From contig JAGQYI010000046.1 in NCBI GenBank assembly GCA_020436165.1, positions 1 to 52,014 on the forward strand: a stretch of 52,014 bases of DNA. The letters run 5' to 3'. The DNA comes from Cyclobacteriaceae bacterium (lineage in GTDB: Bacteria; Bacteroidota; Bacteroidia; Cytophagales; Cyclobacteriaceae). The notes beneath the pieces were generated by a model that ran no database searches, was not told the origin of the DNA, and worked only from the letters and a program-made list of their open reading frames with translations. Below are positions 31,943-41,446 of this stretch, piece after piece (within the stretch, counting starts at the first letter, position 1; each line of letters opens with the position of its first letter). Made by a program: the position numbers and the translations under genes.

Positions 31943-34609
31943 TTAACGCAACTGCTGCCCGATTGTAAAATGGAACTGAACACCACTAGGTTCATTAGCA
32001 TTGGGTAAGGTATCAAAACCATAACCCCAGTTAAGGCCAATAAGGCCAAAGGCCGGCATAAATAATCGAGCTCCAAGCCCTGCGGCTTTGTAGGTATCAA
32101 ATGGGCTAAAATTTTCATAATTGTCCCAGTTATTTCCAGCTTCACCAAAAGCAAACACATAAATGGTAGCTGCAGAGCCGGTAGTAATAGGATACCTTAG
32201 TTCCATTGAGTACTTGGCAAAAATGGTTCCTCCTGCAATTCCAGTATAGGTATTATCATATTGATCAATTGGCCTGATTGCTCCATTTTCGTAGCCTCTG
32301 AGGCCAATAACATCTGTTCCTAGCACATAGTTTTGACCCGCCAGGCCATCTCCTCCAACCCTAAATCGTTCGTATGGACCAACAGAAACTCTTCCTGGTG
32401 AGTATGTATTCATAAAACCAAAATGAATACTGGATTCTAAGACAAGCTTATCAACCAAATTCAAATAATAAGAAGCATCGAACATATACTTCATATACTC
32501 TACCCATTTATTTACTTCTTCAACACTGGCAGTTGAATAGTCGAGATCGTTAAACTTAGAATAAGGAGGTGTAAAACTAGCATTTAAAGAAACCTGCGAA
32601 CCTGACTTAGGATACATCGGGTTGTCAATACTACTTCGTGCCAGAGTTAAGGACAGTAAGAATGTATTTGAAACTCCCGTACTAAAAGGTAGTGAACCGT
32701 ATGAATTAAAGTAATTATTAAGCTCATAAATCTTGTATGAAAGAGCGGTGCTTAACGTAAAGTAGTTATCGGGCCATGTAAGGCGTTTACCTAAACCAAC
32801 CGTAACAGAACTTACCTTAAAAGATCCAGGGGTTAGATAATAACGCTCATCCAACCGTTGTACGGATCTGTTTAAGCTTATAGTAAAAGAATTTGGTTTT
32901 TTACCACCCAACCATGGCTCAGTAAATGAAAGTGTGTAACTCTGGAACTGTTTACCATTAGCTTGAGCTCGAACGGATAATTTTTGGCCATCTCCAACAG
33001 GCAATGGATGCCACTTTGAAAAATCAGTGATATTTTTTAATGAAAAATTGTTGAATGTCAAGCCTAATGTACCGACAAATCCATAGTAGCCACCCCAGCC
33101 TCCGGAGAGCTCGATCTGGTCATTGGGTCTTTCAACAAGTTTATATTGTATATCTACTGTATTATCAACCGGGTTTGGAACCGGCAGAATTTGAATTTGC
33201 TCCGGATCAAAATACCCCAGTGTACCCAACTGCTGTTGGTCTCTGATAATATTTGTCCTGCTAAAAAGCTCGCCAGGAATTGTTCGCAATTCCCGCCTGA
33301 TCACATGGTCATTGGTTCGATCGTTACCACTGATAATAACCTTATTGATTGTTGCTTGAGCTCCTTCCCTCATCCTCATTTCAATATCTATAGAGTCGCC
33401 TTCCACAGCAACCTCAATTGGCTCTACATGAAAAAAGAGATAACCATTGTCCATATAAAGACCTGAGATATCTACTCCCTGAGGATTCATTTGCAGGCGC
33501 TTATCCATCTCCTCTTTATTATAGATGTCACCTGATTTAATGCCTAATACCCTACTTAAACGATCATCGTCATACACATAATTACCAACCCAGGTAATAT
33601 TTCTGTAGTAGTATTTATGCCCTTCCTCTATTTTAAGATAAATAGCAATTGAACTAGTATCCGTTCTAAATATTGAATCTTTGGTAATTACAGCATCCCT
33701 AAAACCTTTTGAGTTCAGATAAGAGATAAGTGTTTTCTTGTCTTCGTTAAAATCTGACTTAATGAATTTTGAAGATTTAAAAATGTTAATATTTACATGT
33801 CTTGATAGATAATCTCCAATGGCCTTCTTGTCCATTTCCTTGCTATCAAAAACAAAGGATTTCACGTTTAAGTGTGCAGTTCTATAGGCAATGTCCTGAA
33901 AAAGAGAGAATTTCAATCGCTCTTTTGTATTCTTCATTTTTGATTTAATCTTTCCTAAACTTATCTCTTCAGCACCATCAATATAGATCCTGTCAACTTT
34001 TACTTTGGGGTTCTTGTTTATTTTAATATTCAGTCGGACATGGTTTGATAGAAGTGTATCCTTTTCCTGATCAATTTCAACCTCACAATTCAAAAACCCT
34101 TTATCAATGTAATGCTTCTTAACATTATTTTTTGTGATGTTAAGAATAGCATCTGTAAGAACCTTTCCACGGTAGGGTGCTACCAGGTCTTTTAGATCAG
34201 ATTGTTGCGATTTGTTTACCCCTTCGAAAGTAAATTTTGATAATCTGGGTCGTTCGGTAAGCTGAACGATAAGATATACCTTGCCTGTTTCAACCTTTTC
34301 AATAAGTATTTTTACATCACCAACAAGACCATATTTCCAGAGCTTCTTGATGGCGTTGCTAATGGCATCTCCTGGTATACGAATTCTATCTCCCACTTTG
34401 AGGCCTGTTAAAGAAACAAGCGTGTTTCCATCCAAGTAGGTAGTGCCTTCTACTTTAATATTGGCTATTTCGTACTCCTGAGGCCGACTGTAATCTAAAC
34501 CACTTGGTTTAGGGTCTACACTTTGTTGGGTTCTACCTCTTCGGATTTGCCCAATAGCAGTGGTGTATAACAGAATAAAAACAATTGCTCCAAGTACCTT
34601 TACCTTCAT
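31943..34609 (-). CDS. bamA: Outer-membrane assembly factor BamA
   Basis: The central subunit of the barrel-insertion machine. The 888-residue precursor has a signal peptide, five POTRA domains over roughly residues 45-470 (for example IANIKVEGTTYLDGNTLVSLTGLKVGDRI and INKVIISGNDRTNDHVIRRELRTIPGELFS), and a 16-strand barrel whose loop 6 region carries RVGGDGLAGQNYVLGTDVIGLRGY (the VRGF/Y-type motif). The QSVDPKPSG linker before the first POTRA is unstructured. It overlaps uppS by four bases and precedes two ompH genes. Confidence 0.95.
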   Translation of the reverse strand: MKVKVLGAIVFILLYTTAIGQIRRGRTQQSVDPKPSGLDYSRPQEYEIANIKVEGTTYLDGNTLVSLTGLKVGDRIRIPGDAISNAIKKLWKYGLVGDVKILIEKVETGKVYLIVQLTERPRLSKFTFEGVNKSQQSDLKDLVAPYRGKVLTDAILNITKNNVKKHYIDKGFLNCEVEIDQEKDTLLSNHVRLNIKINKNPKVKVDRIYIDGAEEISLGKIKSKMKNTKERLKFSLFQDIAYRTAHLNVKSFVFDSKEMDKKAIGDYLSRHVNINIFKSSKFIKSDFNEDKKTLISYLNSKGFRDAVITKDSIFRTDTSSIAIYLKIEEGHKYYYRNITWVGNYVYDDDRLSRVLGIKSGDIYNKEEMDKRLQMNPQGVDISGLYMDNGYLFFHVEPIEVAVEGDSIDIEMRMREGAQATINKVIISGNDRTNDHVIRRELRTIPGELFSRTNIIRDQQQLGTLGYFDPEQIQILPVPNPVDNTVDIQYKLVERPNDQIELSGGWGGYYGFVGTLGLTFNNFSLKNITDFSKWHPLPVGDGQKLSVRAQANGKQFQSYTLSFTEPWLGGKKPNSFTISLNRSVQRLDERYYLTPGSFKVSSVTVGLGKRLTWPDNYFTLSTALSYKIYELNNYFNSYGSLPFSTGVSNTFLLSLTLARSSIDNPMYPKSGSQVSLNASFTPPYSKFNDLDYSTASVEEVNKWVEYMKYMFDASYYLNLVDKLVLESSIHFGFMNTYSPGRVSVGPYERFRVGGDGLAGQNYVLGTDVIGLRGYENGAIRPIDQYDNTYTGIAGGTIFAKYSMELRYPITTGSAATIYVFAFGEAGNNWDNYENFSPFDTYKAAGLGARLFMPAFGLIGLNWGYGFDTLPNANEPSGVQFHFTIGQQLR

Positions 34610-35331
34610 ATTAACTGCTCACTCGTTTTACCAAACCTTCTTTCTCTTTTATTAAATTCCTTTAAAGCCTCATGCAAATGTTCCTTTCTGAAATCAGGCC
34701 AAAGTACATCTGTAAAATATAATTCTGTATAAGCCAGCTGCCATAACAAAAAATTGCTCAACCTTAGTTCACCACTCGTGCGTATTAGTAGCTCCGGATC
34801 AGGATATTCGCTGGTAAACAAATGATGACTAATGCTTTTGTCATCAATTTCGCTAACTGGAAATCCCCCTTTGCATGCTTCATCAGCAATTGCTTTTACC
34901 GCCTCAACTATCTCTGATCTACCGCTGTAATTCAATGCAAGAATCAAAGTTAGCCCTGTGTTGCTTTCTGATGCTTCTATATCCTCCTGTAATTCCTTGT
35001 GGCATCTACCAGGCAATTGACTTATATTTCCTATCGTTTTTAAACGAATATTATTTTTCATTAGTGTGCTAAGCTCCTTCCTTAATGAGTCAATTAGCAA
35101 CTCCATGAGCCCATCTACCTCTTCTTTAGGCCTTCCCCAGTTTTCTGTAGAAAAAGCATATAACGTTAAATACTCAACTCCTAATTCCGCACATCCCTCA
35201 ACAGTATCCCTTACCGCGCTTATTGCATTTCTATGACCAAATATTCGAGCAGCTCCCTTTTTCTTAGCCCACCTGCCGTTGCCATCCATTATAACGGCAA
35301 TATGCTTCGGTATGTTATTAAACTCTGCCAC
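34606..35331 (-). CDS. uppS: Isoprenyl transferase (undecaprenyl diphosphate synthase)
   Basis: Makes the C55 lipid carrier for murein and other envelope polymers. The 241-residue protein has the catalytic IAVIMDGNGRWAKKKG at about 10-25, FGHRNAISAVRDTV, YLTLYAFSTENWGRP, and the C-terminal PDLLIRTSGE-like PELLIRTSGELRLSNFLLWQ. The start is GTG at 35331; no ATG precedes the conserved part. It overlaps bamA by four bases and belongs to the same envelope operon. Confidence 0.95.
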   Translation of the reverse strand: MAEFNNIPKHIAVIMDGNGRWAKKKGAARIFGHRNAISAVRDTVEGCAELGVEYLTLYAFSTENWGRPKEEVDGLMELLIDSLRKELSTLMKNNIRLKTIGNISQLPGRCHKELQEDIEASESNTGLTLILALNYSGRSEIVEAVKAIADEACKGGFPVSEIDDKSISHHLFTSEYPDPELLIRTSGELRLSNFLLWQLAYTELYFTDVLWPDFRKEHLHEALKEFNKRERRFGKTSEQLI

Positions 35332-35408
35332 TTATTTAATCCTTCTGTCCACGGTTTTCGAGATGCAAAAGTATTTTAAATAATTGAAAATAATGGGTTA
35401 TCAGTTAA

Positions 35409-36137
35409 TTAACGCCTTCGGAATGTTTGCTCCAGTGGCAAACCCGGGCATTCTACCTTATAAAAGGTATAGCTCACGCTAACTCCTGCAAAATAGTATT
35501 TGTCATTATCAAAAGGATTACCGTATTGGTAATTCTTGTTAAACAAATCTCCTTCAGAAATATTATCCAAATAATCAAACAGAGTAGCTCTGACTCCTGC
35601 CTCGGCAGCAAATGACCAACGTGGAGAGGCTTTGTATCTGAAGCCAAAAGCAAGTGGTATAGCCAGTTGCACATTGCTGTAAGTGGCTGTTTTATTATCT
35701 TGTCCAAGCATTCCAAAAATTCCAAGACCTCCTAAAAAATAGGGCGACCAATTAATACCTGACCTCTTGCCTCTAAAATTCAGAAAATAGTATTCTAGCC
35801 CTGTTGAAAATTCGGAAAGAAAAATATTGAATGAACTGGCTCTTGCGGTAGAGAATGCATCTATTGGTTTTGCGTCCGTCCCGGCCAAACCACCTGCCAG
35901 AAATGAGACCCTGATACTCAGATGATCCCGCATATTGAAGCGATAAAACACGTTTAAGCCTGGTCTTAATGGATTTGTAAGTGCATTTCTTGATAAATCA
36001 CCAGTATACGAAAGAATTCCTATACCACCGCCCAACTCTCTTTTCTGAGCTAATGTAAGTGAGCTTATCAAAGCAAAAAAAACAAAAATGGGAACCCAAG
36101 GCTTTACATGAATTCCCATTTTAAATGTTTTAATCAT
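35409..36137 (-). CDS. DUF6089 outer-membrane barrel, PorG-like
   Basis: A 242-residue protein with a signal-anchor-like start (WVPIFVFFALISSLTLAQ) and a small beta-barrel domain of type DUF6089: RELGGGIGILSYTGDLSRN, GLNVFYRFNMRDHLSIR and YFLGGLGIFGML are typical. In P. gingivalis the DUF6089 protein PorG is an outer-membrane part of the type IX secretion core, and its gene often lies by uppS and bamA as here. It is the nearer of two adjacent DUF6089 genes, so this one is the better PorG candidate. The C-terminus ends in EQTFRRR. Confidence 0.82.
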   Translation of the reverse strand: MIKTFKMGIHVKPWVPIFVFFALISSLTLAQKRELGGGIGILSYTGDLSRNALTNPLRPGLNVFYRFNMRDHLSIRVSFLAGGLAGTDAKPIDAFSTARASSFNIFLSEFSTGLEYYFLNFRGKRSGINWSPYFLGGLGIFGMLGQDNKTATYSNVQLAIPLAFGFRYKASPRWSFAAEAGVRATLFDYLDNISEGDLFNKNYQYGNPFDNDKYYFAGVSVSYTFYKVECPGLPLEQTFRRR

Positions 36138-36143
36138 AACTCT

Positions 36144-37244
36144 TTATCTAAACTTAGCCCTTCTAAAGGAAGAACCTATTATGTAAGTAACTTTTATGCT
36201 TGTTACGTAATAAATATCATTATCCGAAGCTCCGCCACGAGCGTTTGGAAGATCTTTTCCCTCTTCACCAAATCCATTAATAACATAATATGTTTGCCCA
36301 TCTCTTCCTGGGTAATCATGAATTGTATCCTGCCATGCTGAAATGTCTCTGGCATTACCTGTTTTTGCAGCTACAGCCTCCTGAGATCTATCCGACATAA
36401 CTCTCGCCAGATCACTATTTAACACTCCTAAATCCACATAGTTACGGCTTATATCATCTATATAATCCGTAAAAAGCCACCTGAAGGTAATATCGGCAGA
36501 AATGTCGAGCGCCTCGCCTAACCTATAACGTACACCTAAACCAAAAGGTATAGAAACCTGCCATAAACTATAAGGTTTTATTCCATAATTAGAGTCATCT
36601 GTTTCTAAATCAGAATATTGACCTTCTGTTCCCAATGGTTGTAATGCTACCCACTGGCCTGCTTCGGGAAGTGCCGCATTGGTATGAATATTTGTTGCCG
36701 GGGCCAAGGCTTTAGGATTGTGATGGAACCCTGCAATACCAATTAACGCATAAGGCGTAAGCTGCACCCTACTTAAGTAAGAGCCTTGGTTTTGGTACAA
36801 ATCAAAAATACCAACCACTGCCATTTCCCATATATCATTTCTAAAATGGAGATTTCTTACGTATCGATATTTTGAAACATCTCCTGTAGGGTCAGCTGCT
36901 GTATTATCATCACTTTGCAACCTTCCGTACGAAAGAGAAGCCTGAATGGTATATCGTGGACCAATTCTGTAGCCCACTACTCCTGTGAATCCAGGGCGTG
37001 TAAATCCGATTTTAGTACTAAAAATATTTGATTTAGGAGCTATATCGCCAAAGTAGTTGAGGGCGTTAATTCCTACACCAGCGTAATAATATCTTTTTTG
37101 AGAGGTAAAGCCATTCTTGTTTCCTTTGTATTTGGCCATGGCTTTATTGTTTTTCTTGATCTGCTTTCTGTTGATCTGAGAAAAACCTGTAGTTGCTGAA
37201 AAAGCAAGTACAATGGTAAAGGCTATTATTAGTAATCTTTTCAT
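36144..37244 (-). CDS. DUF6089 outer-membrane barrel, second paralogue
   Basis: A 366-residue protein with a signal peptide (ends TTGFSQ) and a basic linker (NRKQIKKNNKAMAKYKGNK), followed by a barrel: YYYAGVGINALNYFGDIAPKSN, GVVGYRIGPRYTIQASLSYG, GLGVRYRLGEALDISADITFRW. It is longer than its neighbour, with extra loops (about residues 165-205 and 275-325), and has a promoter box of its own (37286). It is a paralogue of the gene at 35409 and lies six bases upstream of it. Role is unknown beyond the link to type IX secretion. Confidence 0.8.
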   Translation of the reverse strand: MKRLLIIAFTIVLAFSATTGFSQINRKQIKKNNKAMAKYKGNKNGFTSQKRYYYAGVGINALNYFGDIAPKSNIFSTKIGFTRPGFTGVVGYRIGPRYTIQASLSYGRLQSDDNTAADPTGDVSKYRYVRNLHFRNDIWEMAVVGIFDLYQNQGSYLSRVQLTPYALIGIAGFHHNPKALAPATNIHTNAALPEAGQWVALQPLGTEGQYSDLETDDSNYGIKPYSLWQVSIPFGLGVRYRLGEALDISADITFRWLFTDYIDDISRNYVDLGVLNSDLARVMSDRSQEAVAAKTGNARDISAWQDTIHDYPGRDGQTYYVINGFGEEGKDLPNARGGASDNDIYYVTSIKVTYIIGSSFRRAKFR

Positions 37245-37285
37245 TTATTTATTAACCACATTAAAAATAGTAATTGCAGTCGCGA

Positions 37286-37293
37286 CAAAGGTA
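37286..37293 (-). promoter_or_regulatory. Promoter -7 box (TACCTTTG) before the DUF6089 pair
   Basis: On the minus strand TACCTTTG is an exact TAnnTTTG box, 41 bases before the start of the longer DUF6089 gene. It lies in the only sizeable gap inside the envelope gene string and suggests a separate start for the DUF6089-uppS-bamA-ompH part. Confidence 0.45.
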
Positions 37294-37322
37294 TTAATTC
37301 ACAATGAATTATAAAAAAGCAA

Positions 37323-38207
37323 TTAATTTCTATAATCAATACCCCATTTTAATTTTTTGCGCATCATACGCAACTGATTATAGTTACTAAACTTAACTAA
37401 TTTTGCTCGTAATGCTGATCTTTTGATGGATATTTTAATATTCGTTGGTACAGACATGGATCTTGAATCCAAAGAAACCAGTACATTCTCGCTGCGCGCT
37501 TCTATTTTAAAAGAGATTTTACTGCTATCCGAAACTACCAAAGGCCTTGCGTTTAAATTATGAGGGCTTACAGGCGTAATTATAAAGTTGTTGGATTTTG
37601 GCAAAACAAGTGGCCCGCCACAACTTAGCGAATATCCTGTTGAACCCGTAGGAGTAGATATAATTAGACCGTCTGCCCAATATGTATTTAAATATATCTC
37701 GTTTAAATACACCTTAACCTTGATCATTGATGATGTATCGCGCTTAAGGATCGTAAAATCATTCAAAGCAAAATTATTTACTTTGAAAGCATCCAAATCT
37801 GAGTTCATTTGAAGAAGTGCGCGCTCATCTAACTCAAAATCTCCCAAAGCTAAACTCTCAACTGCTTTTTCAATATCTTCCAGAGGTGTAGTGGCCAAAA
37901 AGCCCAAACGGCCCATATTAATACCAATAATTGGTATTTCGAGTTTACCTACATGCGTTAGTGTTTCAAGCAAAGTTCCATCTCCTCCCAATGAAAAAGC
38001 AAATTTTACATTCTTCAAATCAGAAGAAGACTTATAGACCTTAAGGCCTTTTATCTCAGGAATTACCTTCTTATTTATCGTATCTGCAAATTCCTTTGAT
38101 AGAATTGGGATAAAGTCATTTTCCTTAAGTACCTGTAGAAACCGTTTTATCCTTTCTTTTTCTTCAATATCAAAGGGTTTTCCATTTATTGCAACCGGAA
38201 CGGACAT
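37323..38207 (-). CDS. nadK: NAD kinase
   Basis: Phosphorylates NAD to NADP. The 294-residue protein has the family GGDG motif in FSLGGDGTLLETLTHVG (around residue 73), INMGRLGFLAT, and NDFTILKRD in the central part, then TPTGSTGYSLSCGGP with the substrate site. It starts at ATG and lies four bases from the CBS gene upstream, in the same operon. Length is normal. Confidence 0.95.
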   Translation of the reverse strand: MSVPVAINGKPFDIEEKERIKRFLQVLKENDFIPILSKEFADTINKKVIPEIKGLKVYKSSSDLKNVKFAFSLGGDGTLLETLTHVGKLEIPIIGINMGRLGFLATTPLEDIEKAVESLALGDFELDERALLQMNSDLDAFKVNNFALNDFTILKRDTSSMIKVKVYLNEIYLNTYWADGLIISTPTGSTGYSLSCGGPLVLPKSNNFIITPVSPHNLNARPLVVSDSSKISFKIEARSENVLVSLDSRSMSVPTNIKISIKRSALRAKLVKFSNYNQLRMMRKKLKWGIDYRN

Positions 38208-38210
38208 AAG

Positions 38211-38876
38211 CTACAAGTCTAGATATTTAAGTAGGATATCCAGTCTTTCCTGGTCATGATGCGGATCTTCATTATCGTCCAGGCGAGCAATAACCTTGTA
38301 GTTGAATCGCTCAAAGGTAGCTACCAATCTACCTACCTCTTCACTATCCACTTTAAGAGTGAGCTTAACCATCTCGGGGTTGGAATCATCTTTTTGAATT
38401 GAGCTACTCAATATTTTATACCCTTCCGATTCCACCAAACGACTTATTTCTGAAAGAGAATAGTCTATGGCTTTCATAGACAAGATCAAAACCGCTCCAT
38501 TTGATTGAATAGCCAATGTTTGGGAGAGGGCACTGATTGTATCTTTTATAGTAATTACACCAACATATTTACTCTCCGAATTAACCACCCCAACCAATTC
38601 AACATTATTTGAAGCTGAAAGCTTTAGAATATCAAAAAAATGAGTGGTTTCATTCACTTTACAATTGGCGCAGTTAAGTTCGATCTCTTTGATAAGGGCT
38701 ACCTCCTTTTCATTATTTAGGATCAGTTCTTCAGAAATTAGCCCCATGAACTCACCATTATTAACTACGGGGAGCTGGTTACATCTAAATTCATCCATCC
38801 AAACCAACGCATGAGCAGTGGTATCCGTTAATTTTAACGGTGGTATCATATGGTTAATTAACTCAGACGCCAGCAT
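38211..38876 (-). CDS. CBS-domain protein with C-terminal ACT-like domain
   Basis: A 221-residue cytoplasmic protein. Two CBS repeats (about 1-65 and 70-130) are seen in HALVWMDEFRCNQLPVVNNGEFMGLISEELI and NNVELVGVVNSESKYVGVITIKD. A C-terminal ACT-like fold follows (GAVLILSMKAIDYSLSEISRLVESEGYKIL, about 135-200). CBS pairs bind adenosine nucleotides and ACT folds bind small ligands, so this is probably a sensor, but the target is unknown. It overlaps the hydrolase gene upstream by 14 bases. Confidence 0.82.
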   Translation of the reverse strand: MLASELINHMIPPLKLTDTTAHALVWMDEFRCNQLPVVNNGEFMGLISEELILNNEKEVALIKEIELNCANCKVNETTHFFDILKLSASNNVELVGVVNSESKYVGVITIKDTISALSQTLAIQSNGAVLILSMKAIDYSLSEISRLVESEGYKILSSSIQKDDSNPEMVKLTLKVDSEEVGRLVATFERFNYKVIARLDDNEDPHHDQERLDILLKYLDL

Positions 38877-39627
38877 ATTCCTGCGGTAACAAATATTCTT
38901 CTAACACATCATTAAACAAATCCGGTTGCTCCATCATGGGTGCATGACAACATTTGTCAATAAACCTTAAGGTAGAATTAGGAATCAGCTTATTGAATTC
39001 ATGCGCAACGGCAGGTGGAGTAATGGTATCGTTCAGCCCCCATATTAAAAGTGTAGGTGCTTTAATTGCCGGCAGATCCTTTGCCATATTGTGCCTTTGA
39101 GCAGAACGGGCAATAGAAATGATTTTTAACGTTTTTTGAGGACTTTTGACTGTATTGTATACTTCCATTACATAATCCTCAGAGACCGTATTAGGATTGT
39201 AGAAAGTATATCCCACTCTTTCTTTAATATATTCGTAACTTCCACGTTTGGGATAAGAACCTCCCATAGAATTCTCGAAAAGTCCTGAACTACCGGTCAA
39301 AACAAGCTTATCTACCTTTTCAGGGTTTTGCAGTATATAAGCTAAACCGACATGGCCTCCAAGAGAGTTTCCCATCACTATCATGTTGTCCAATTCAAAA
39401 GCATTCACAAAACCTGTTACATATTTTGTGAGACCTTCAATACCCGACTCCTTTAATGGCAGACCGTAAATTGGAAGCATGGGTATAATCATTCTGTAAT
39501 GTTTAGAGAACTTATTTACCACTTTTTCCCAATTACTTAAAGCGCCAAAAAGACCATGTAATAAAAGGAAGGTTTGCCCTTCTCCTTCTTCAATATAGCT
39601 ATAACCGTGTTTTTCTTTTATTTCCAT
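38863..39627 (-). CDS. Alpha/beta hydrolase
   Basis: A 254-residue serine hydrolase. The oxyanion stretch is LLHGLFGALSNW; the nucleophile is Ser in MGNSLGGHVGLA; the acid Asp is in WGLNDTITPP; the His is in CCHAPMMEQPD. The substrate cannot be named. The ATG at 39627 was chosen because the TTG/GTG codons upstream are less likely. It sits between cvpA and the CBS gene in the envelope operon and overlaps the CBS gene. Confidence 0.85.
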   Translation of the reverse strand: MEIKEKHGYSYIEEGEGQTFLLLHGLFGALSNWEKVVNKFSKHYRMIIPMLPIYGLPLKESGIEGLTKYVTGFVNAFELDNMIVMGNSLGGHVGLAYILQNPEKVDKLVLTGSSGLFENSMGGSYPKRGSYEYIKERVGYTFYNPNTVSEDYVMEVYNTVKSPQKTLKIISIARSAQRHNMAKDLPAIKAPTLLIWGLNDTITPPAVAHEFNKLIPNSTLRFIDKCCHAPMMEQPDLFNDVLEEYLLPQEYAGV

Positions 39628-39674
39628 AGTAAGATGGTATTCCACCAAGTTAATACATCTGTACTTTTATGTAT

Positions 39675-40208
39675 CTAATTTGTTGCAGAATTAATTAAGT
39701 CACCCAGTCCATCCAATAAATCTGATGCAGCAGGAATTATACCATCGAACATACCGGCTACCATGGGTGCAATAGGTTTTACATAATCATATAACAGAGA
39801 GCCCTCTCTCCAGTCGGTTGGGAATTCGATTTTAAAAACACTGGCTCCCCAAATTAATGCTGAAACCAGAAAAGCCCACATAAAAGCCCCAACCAGTGCT
39901 CCGGCAATTTTATCCAACCCACCTAAAAGAATCATATGAACGACTTTTTTCAGAATTGTTCCAATGAAATTAACAATCAGGATGATCCCAACAAAAATTA
40001 ACAGGAAAGCCAATAGTGGCAGGAATCTACCGGACAAACCAAATTCGTGAATCAATAATGAGACACCCCAATTTAAAAAATAAAACCCACCAATTATTCC
40101 TAATATCAAAGCAAGAAGCGATATTACACCAATAATAAATCCTTTTCTGAAACCGCTTACGGCTCCACCCAGTATGGGAATAAGTAAAAGAATATCGAGA
40201 AAATTCAT
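39675..40208 (-). CDS. CvpA-family membrane protein
   Basis: A 177-residue protein with four transmembrane helices in the CvpA pattern: FLDILLLIPILGGAVSGFRKGFI at the start, IGVISLLALILGIIGGFYF, a FLLIFVGIILIVNFIGTI helix, and GLDKIAGALVGAFMWAFLVS. CvpA in other bacteria is linked to colicin V export and envelope integrity. Its start overlaps the stop of the upstream YqeY-like gene by one base. Confidence 0.87.
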   Translation of the reverse strand: MNFLDILLLIPILGGAVSGFRKGFIIGVISLLALILGIIGGFYFLNWGVSLLIHEFGLSGRFLPLLAFLLIFVGIILIVNFIGTILKKVVHMILLGGLDKIAGALVGAFMWAFLVSALIWGASVFKIEFPTDWREGSLLYDYVKPIAPMVAGMFDGIIPAASDLLDGLGDLINSATN

Positions 40209-40660
40209 TATCCTGCCAACAGTTCTTTTACTACTGCCGAGATTGTCTTACCATCTGCCTTGCCTGCCAATTGCTTGGTAGCCATACCCATAACTTTTCC
40301 CATATCTGAAGCACCCGTTGCCCCAACAGAGGCAATTATTTGTTTGAGCGTTTCCTTCAATTCGGCTTCATCCATCTGCTTTGGCAGGTACCGCGAGATA
40401 ACTTCAAACTCAAAAAGCTCTTTTTGAGCAAGGTCGTCACGGCCTTCTTTAGCAAAAAGCTCACCGCTTTCCTTTCGTTGCTTAGCAGCCTTCATTAAAA
40501 GCTTCATTTCGGTATCTTCCGATAACTCCTCCTGCGCACCTTTTTCAGTTTCGGCCAGTAAAATGGCAGATTTAATGCTTCTTAAAGCGGTTAATTCCTC
40601 TTTCTTTTTTGCAAGCATCGCCTGCTTTATATCTTCATTAATTCTATCCTTAAGGCTCAT
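40208..40660 (-). CDS. GatB/YqeY domain protein
   Basis: A 150-residue cytoplasmic protein made of one GatB/YqeY domain, with LKDRINEDIKQAMLAKKKEELTALRSIKSAI at the start and the C-terminal GKVMGMATKQLAGKADGKTISAVVKELL. The domain resembles the tRNA-binding tail of GatB, but the free-standing protein has no settled role. It is the first gene of the long envelope operon and is preceded by a good promoter (40697). Confidence 0.9.
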   Translation of the reverse strand: MSLKDRINEDIKQAMLAKKKEELTALRSIKSAILLAETEKGAQEELSEDTEMKLLMKAAKQRKESGELFAKEGRDDLAQKELFEFEVISRYLPKQMDEAELKETLKQIIASVGATGASDMGKVMGMATKQLAGKADGKTISAVVKELLAG

Positions 40661-40696
40661 TTACTGTATATTTTAGGTTAAATATATAACTTGCAG

Positions 40697-40722
40697 CAAA
40701 AATAGGAATTCTATTGTTATGG
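40697..40722 (-). promoter_or_regulatory. Promoter of the envelope operon (GTTG ... TATTTTTG)
   Basis: On the minus strand TATTTTTG (40704-40697) is an exact TAnnTTTG box, 36 bases before the YqeY-like start codon. TTG lies 18 bases upstream of it, at about 40725-40723, which fits the -33 element and spacing reported for Bacteroidota. Confidence 0.6.
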
Positions 40723-41438
40723 CAACCCGATTAAGTGTTAATGTAAACAAAATTGCCACGTTAAGAAACGCACGTGGTGGAGATAATCCTAACGTGGTTC
40801 AGGTGTCAAAAGATTGTGAACGCTTTGGTGCACAAGGTATCACTGTGCACCCTCGTCCTGACGAACGACACATCCGTTACCAGGATGTGCTTGATTTAAA
40901 AGAGGTTGTGAAAACGGAATTTAATATTGAGGGTTATCCTGATGCACGCTATATGGAATTGGTTTTAAAAGTAAAACCGACACAAGCCACCCTAGTGCCA
41001 GACCCGCCAGGAGTACTTACCTCCAATGCCGGCTGGGATACGATTAAAAATGAATCGTTATTAAAGGAACTCATTCAGGAATTGCAGGCAAATGGAATAC
41101 GTACTTCCATTTTTGTGGATACAAACCTAAAAAATGTAGAAGGAGCCGCAAAAGTTGGGGCCAACAGAATAGAGCTTTACACCGAGCCATACGCCTCAAA
41201 ATTTCATGCTAATAAAGAAGCCGCCATTGCTCCATTTATTAAAGCAGCAAAGCTTGCTAAAGAATTAAGTCTTGATTTAAATGCAGGCCATGATCTTGAC
41301 TTGCACAACCTAAAGTACTTTGCGCAAAATATTACCGGTTTAGATGAGGTTTCCATTGGCCATGCTCTAATTAGTGATGCCTTGTATTTTGGGCTGGAAA
41401 ATACAATTCAAATGTACCTTGCTCAATTAGAACCTTAA
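40719..41438 (+). CDS. pdxJ: Pyridoxine 5'-phosphate synthase
   Basis: PdxJ condenses deoxyxylulose 5-phosphate with 3-amino-2-oxopropyl phosphate in vitamin B6 synthesis. The 239-residue TIM-barrel protein has [17 protein letters not shown] at 5-21, [13 protein letters not shown] around 41, the glutamate in [15 protein letters not shown], and [10 protein letters not shown] near the end. Length is typical. It is divergent from the YqeY-like gene and followed after eight bases by a hydrolase gene. Confidence 0.96.
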   Translation: MATRLSVNVNKIATLRNARGGDNPNVVQVSKDCERFGAQGITVHPRPDERHIRYQDVLDLKEVVKTEFNIEGYPDARYMELVLKVKPTQATLVPDPPGVLTSNAGWDTIKNESLLKELIQELQANGIRTSIFVDTNLKNVEGAAKVGANRIELYTEPYASKFHANKEAAIAPFIKAAKLAKELSLDLNAGHDLDLHNLKYFAQNITGLDEVSIGHALISDALYFGLENTIQMYLAQLEP

Positions 41439-41446
41439 TTTTTAAA

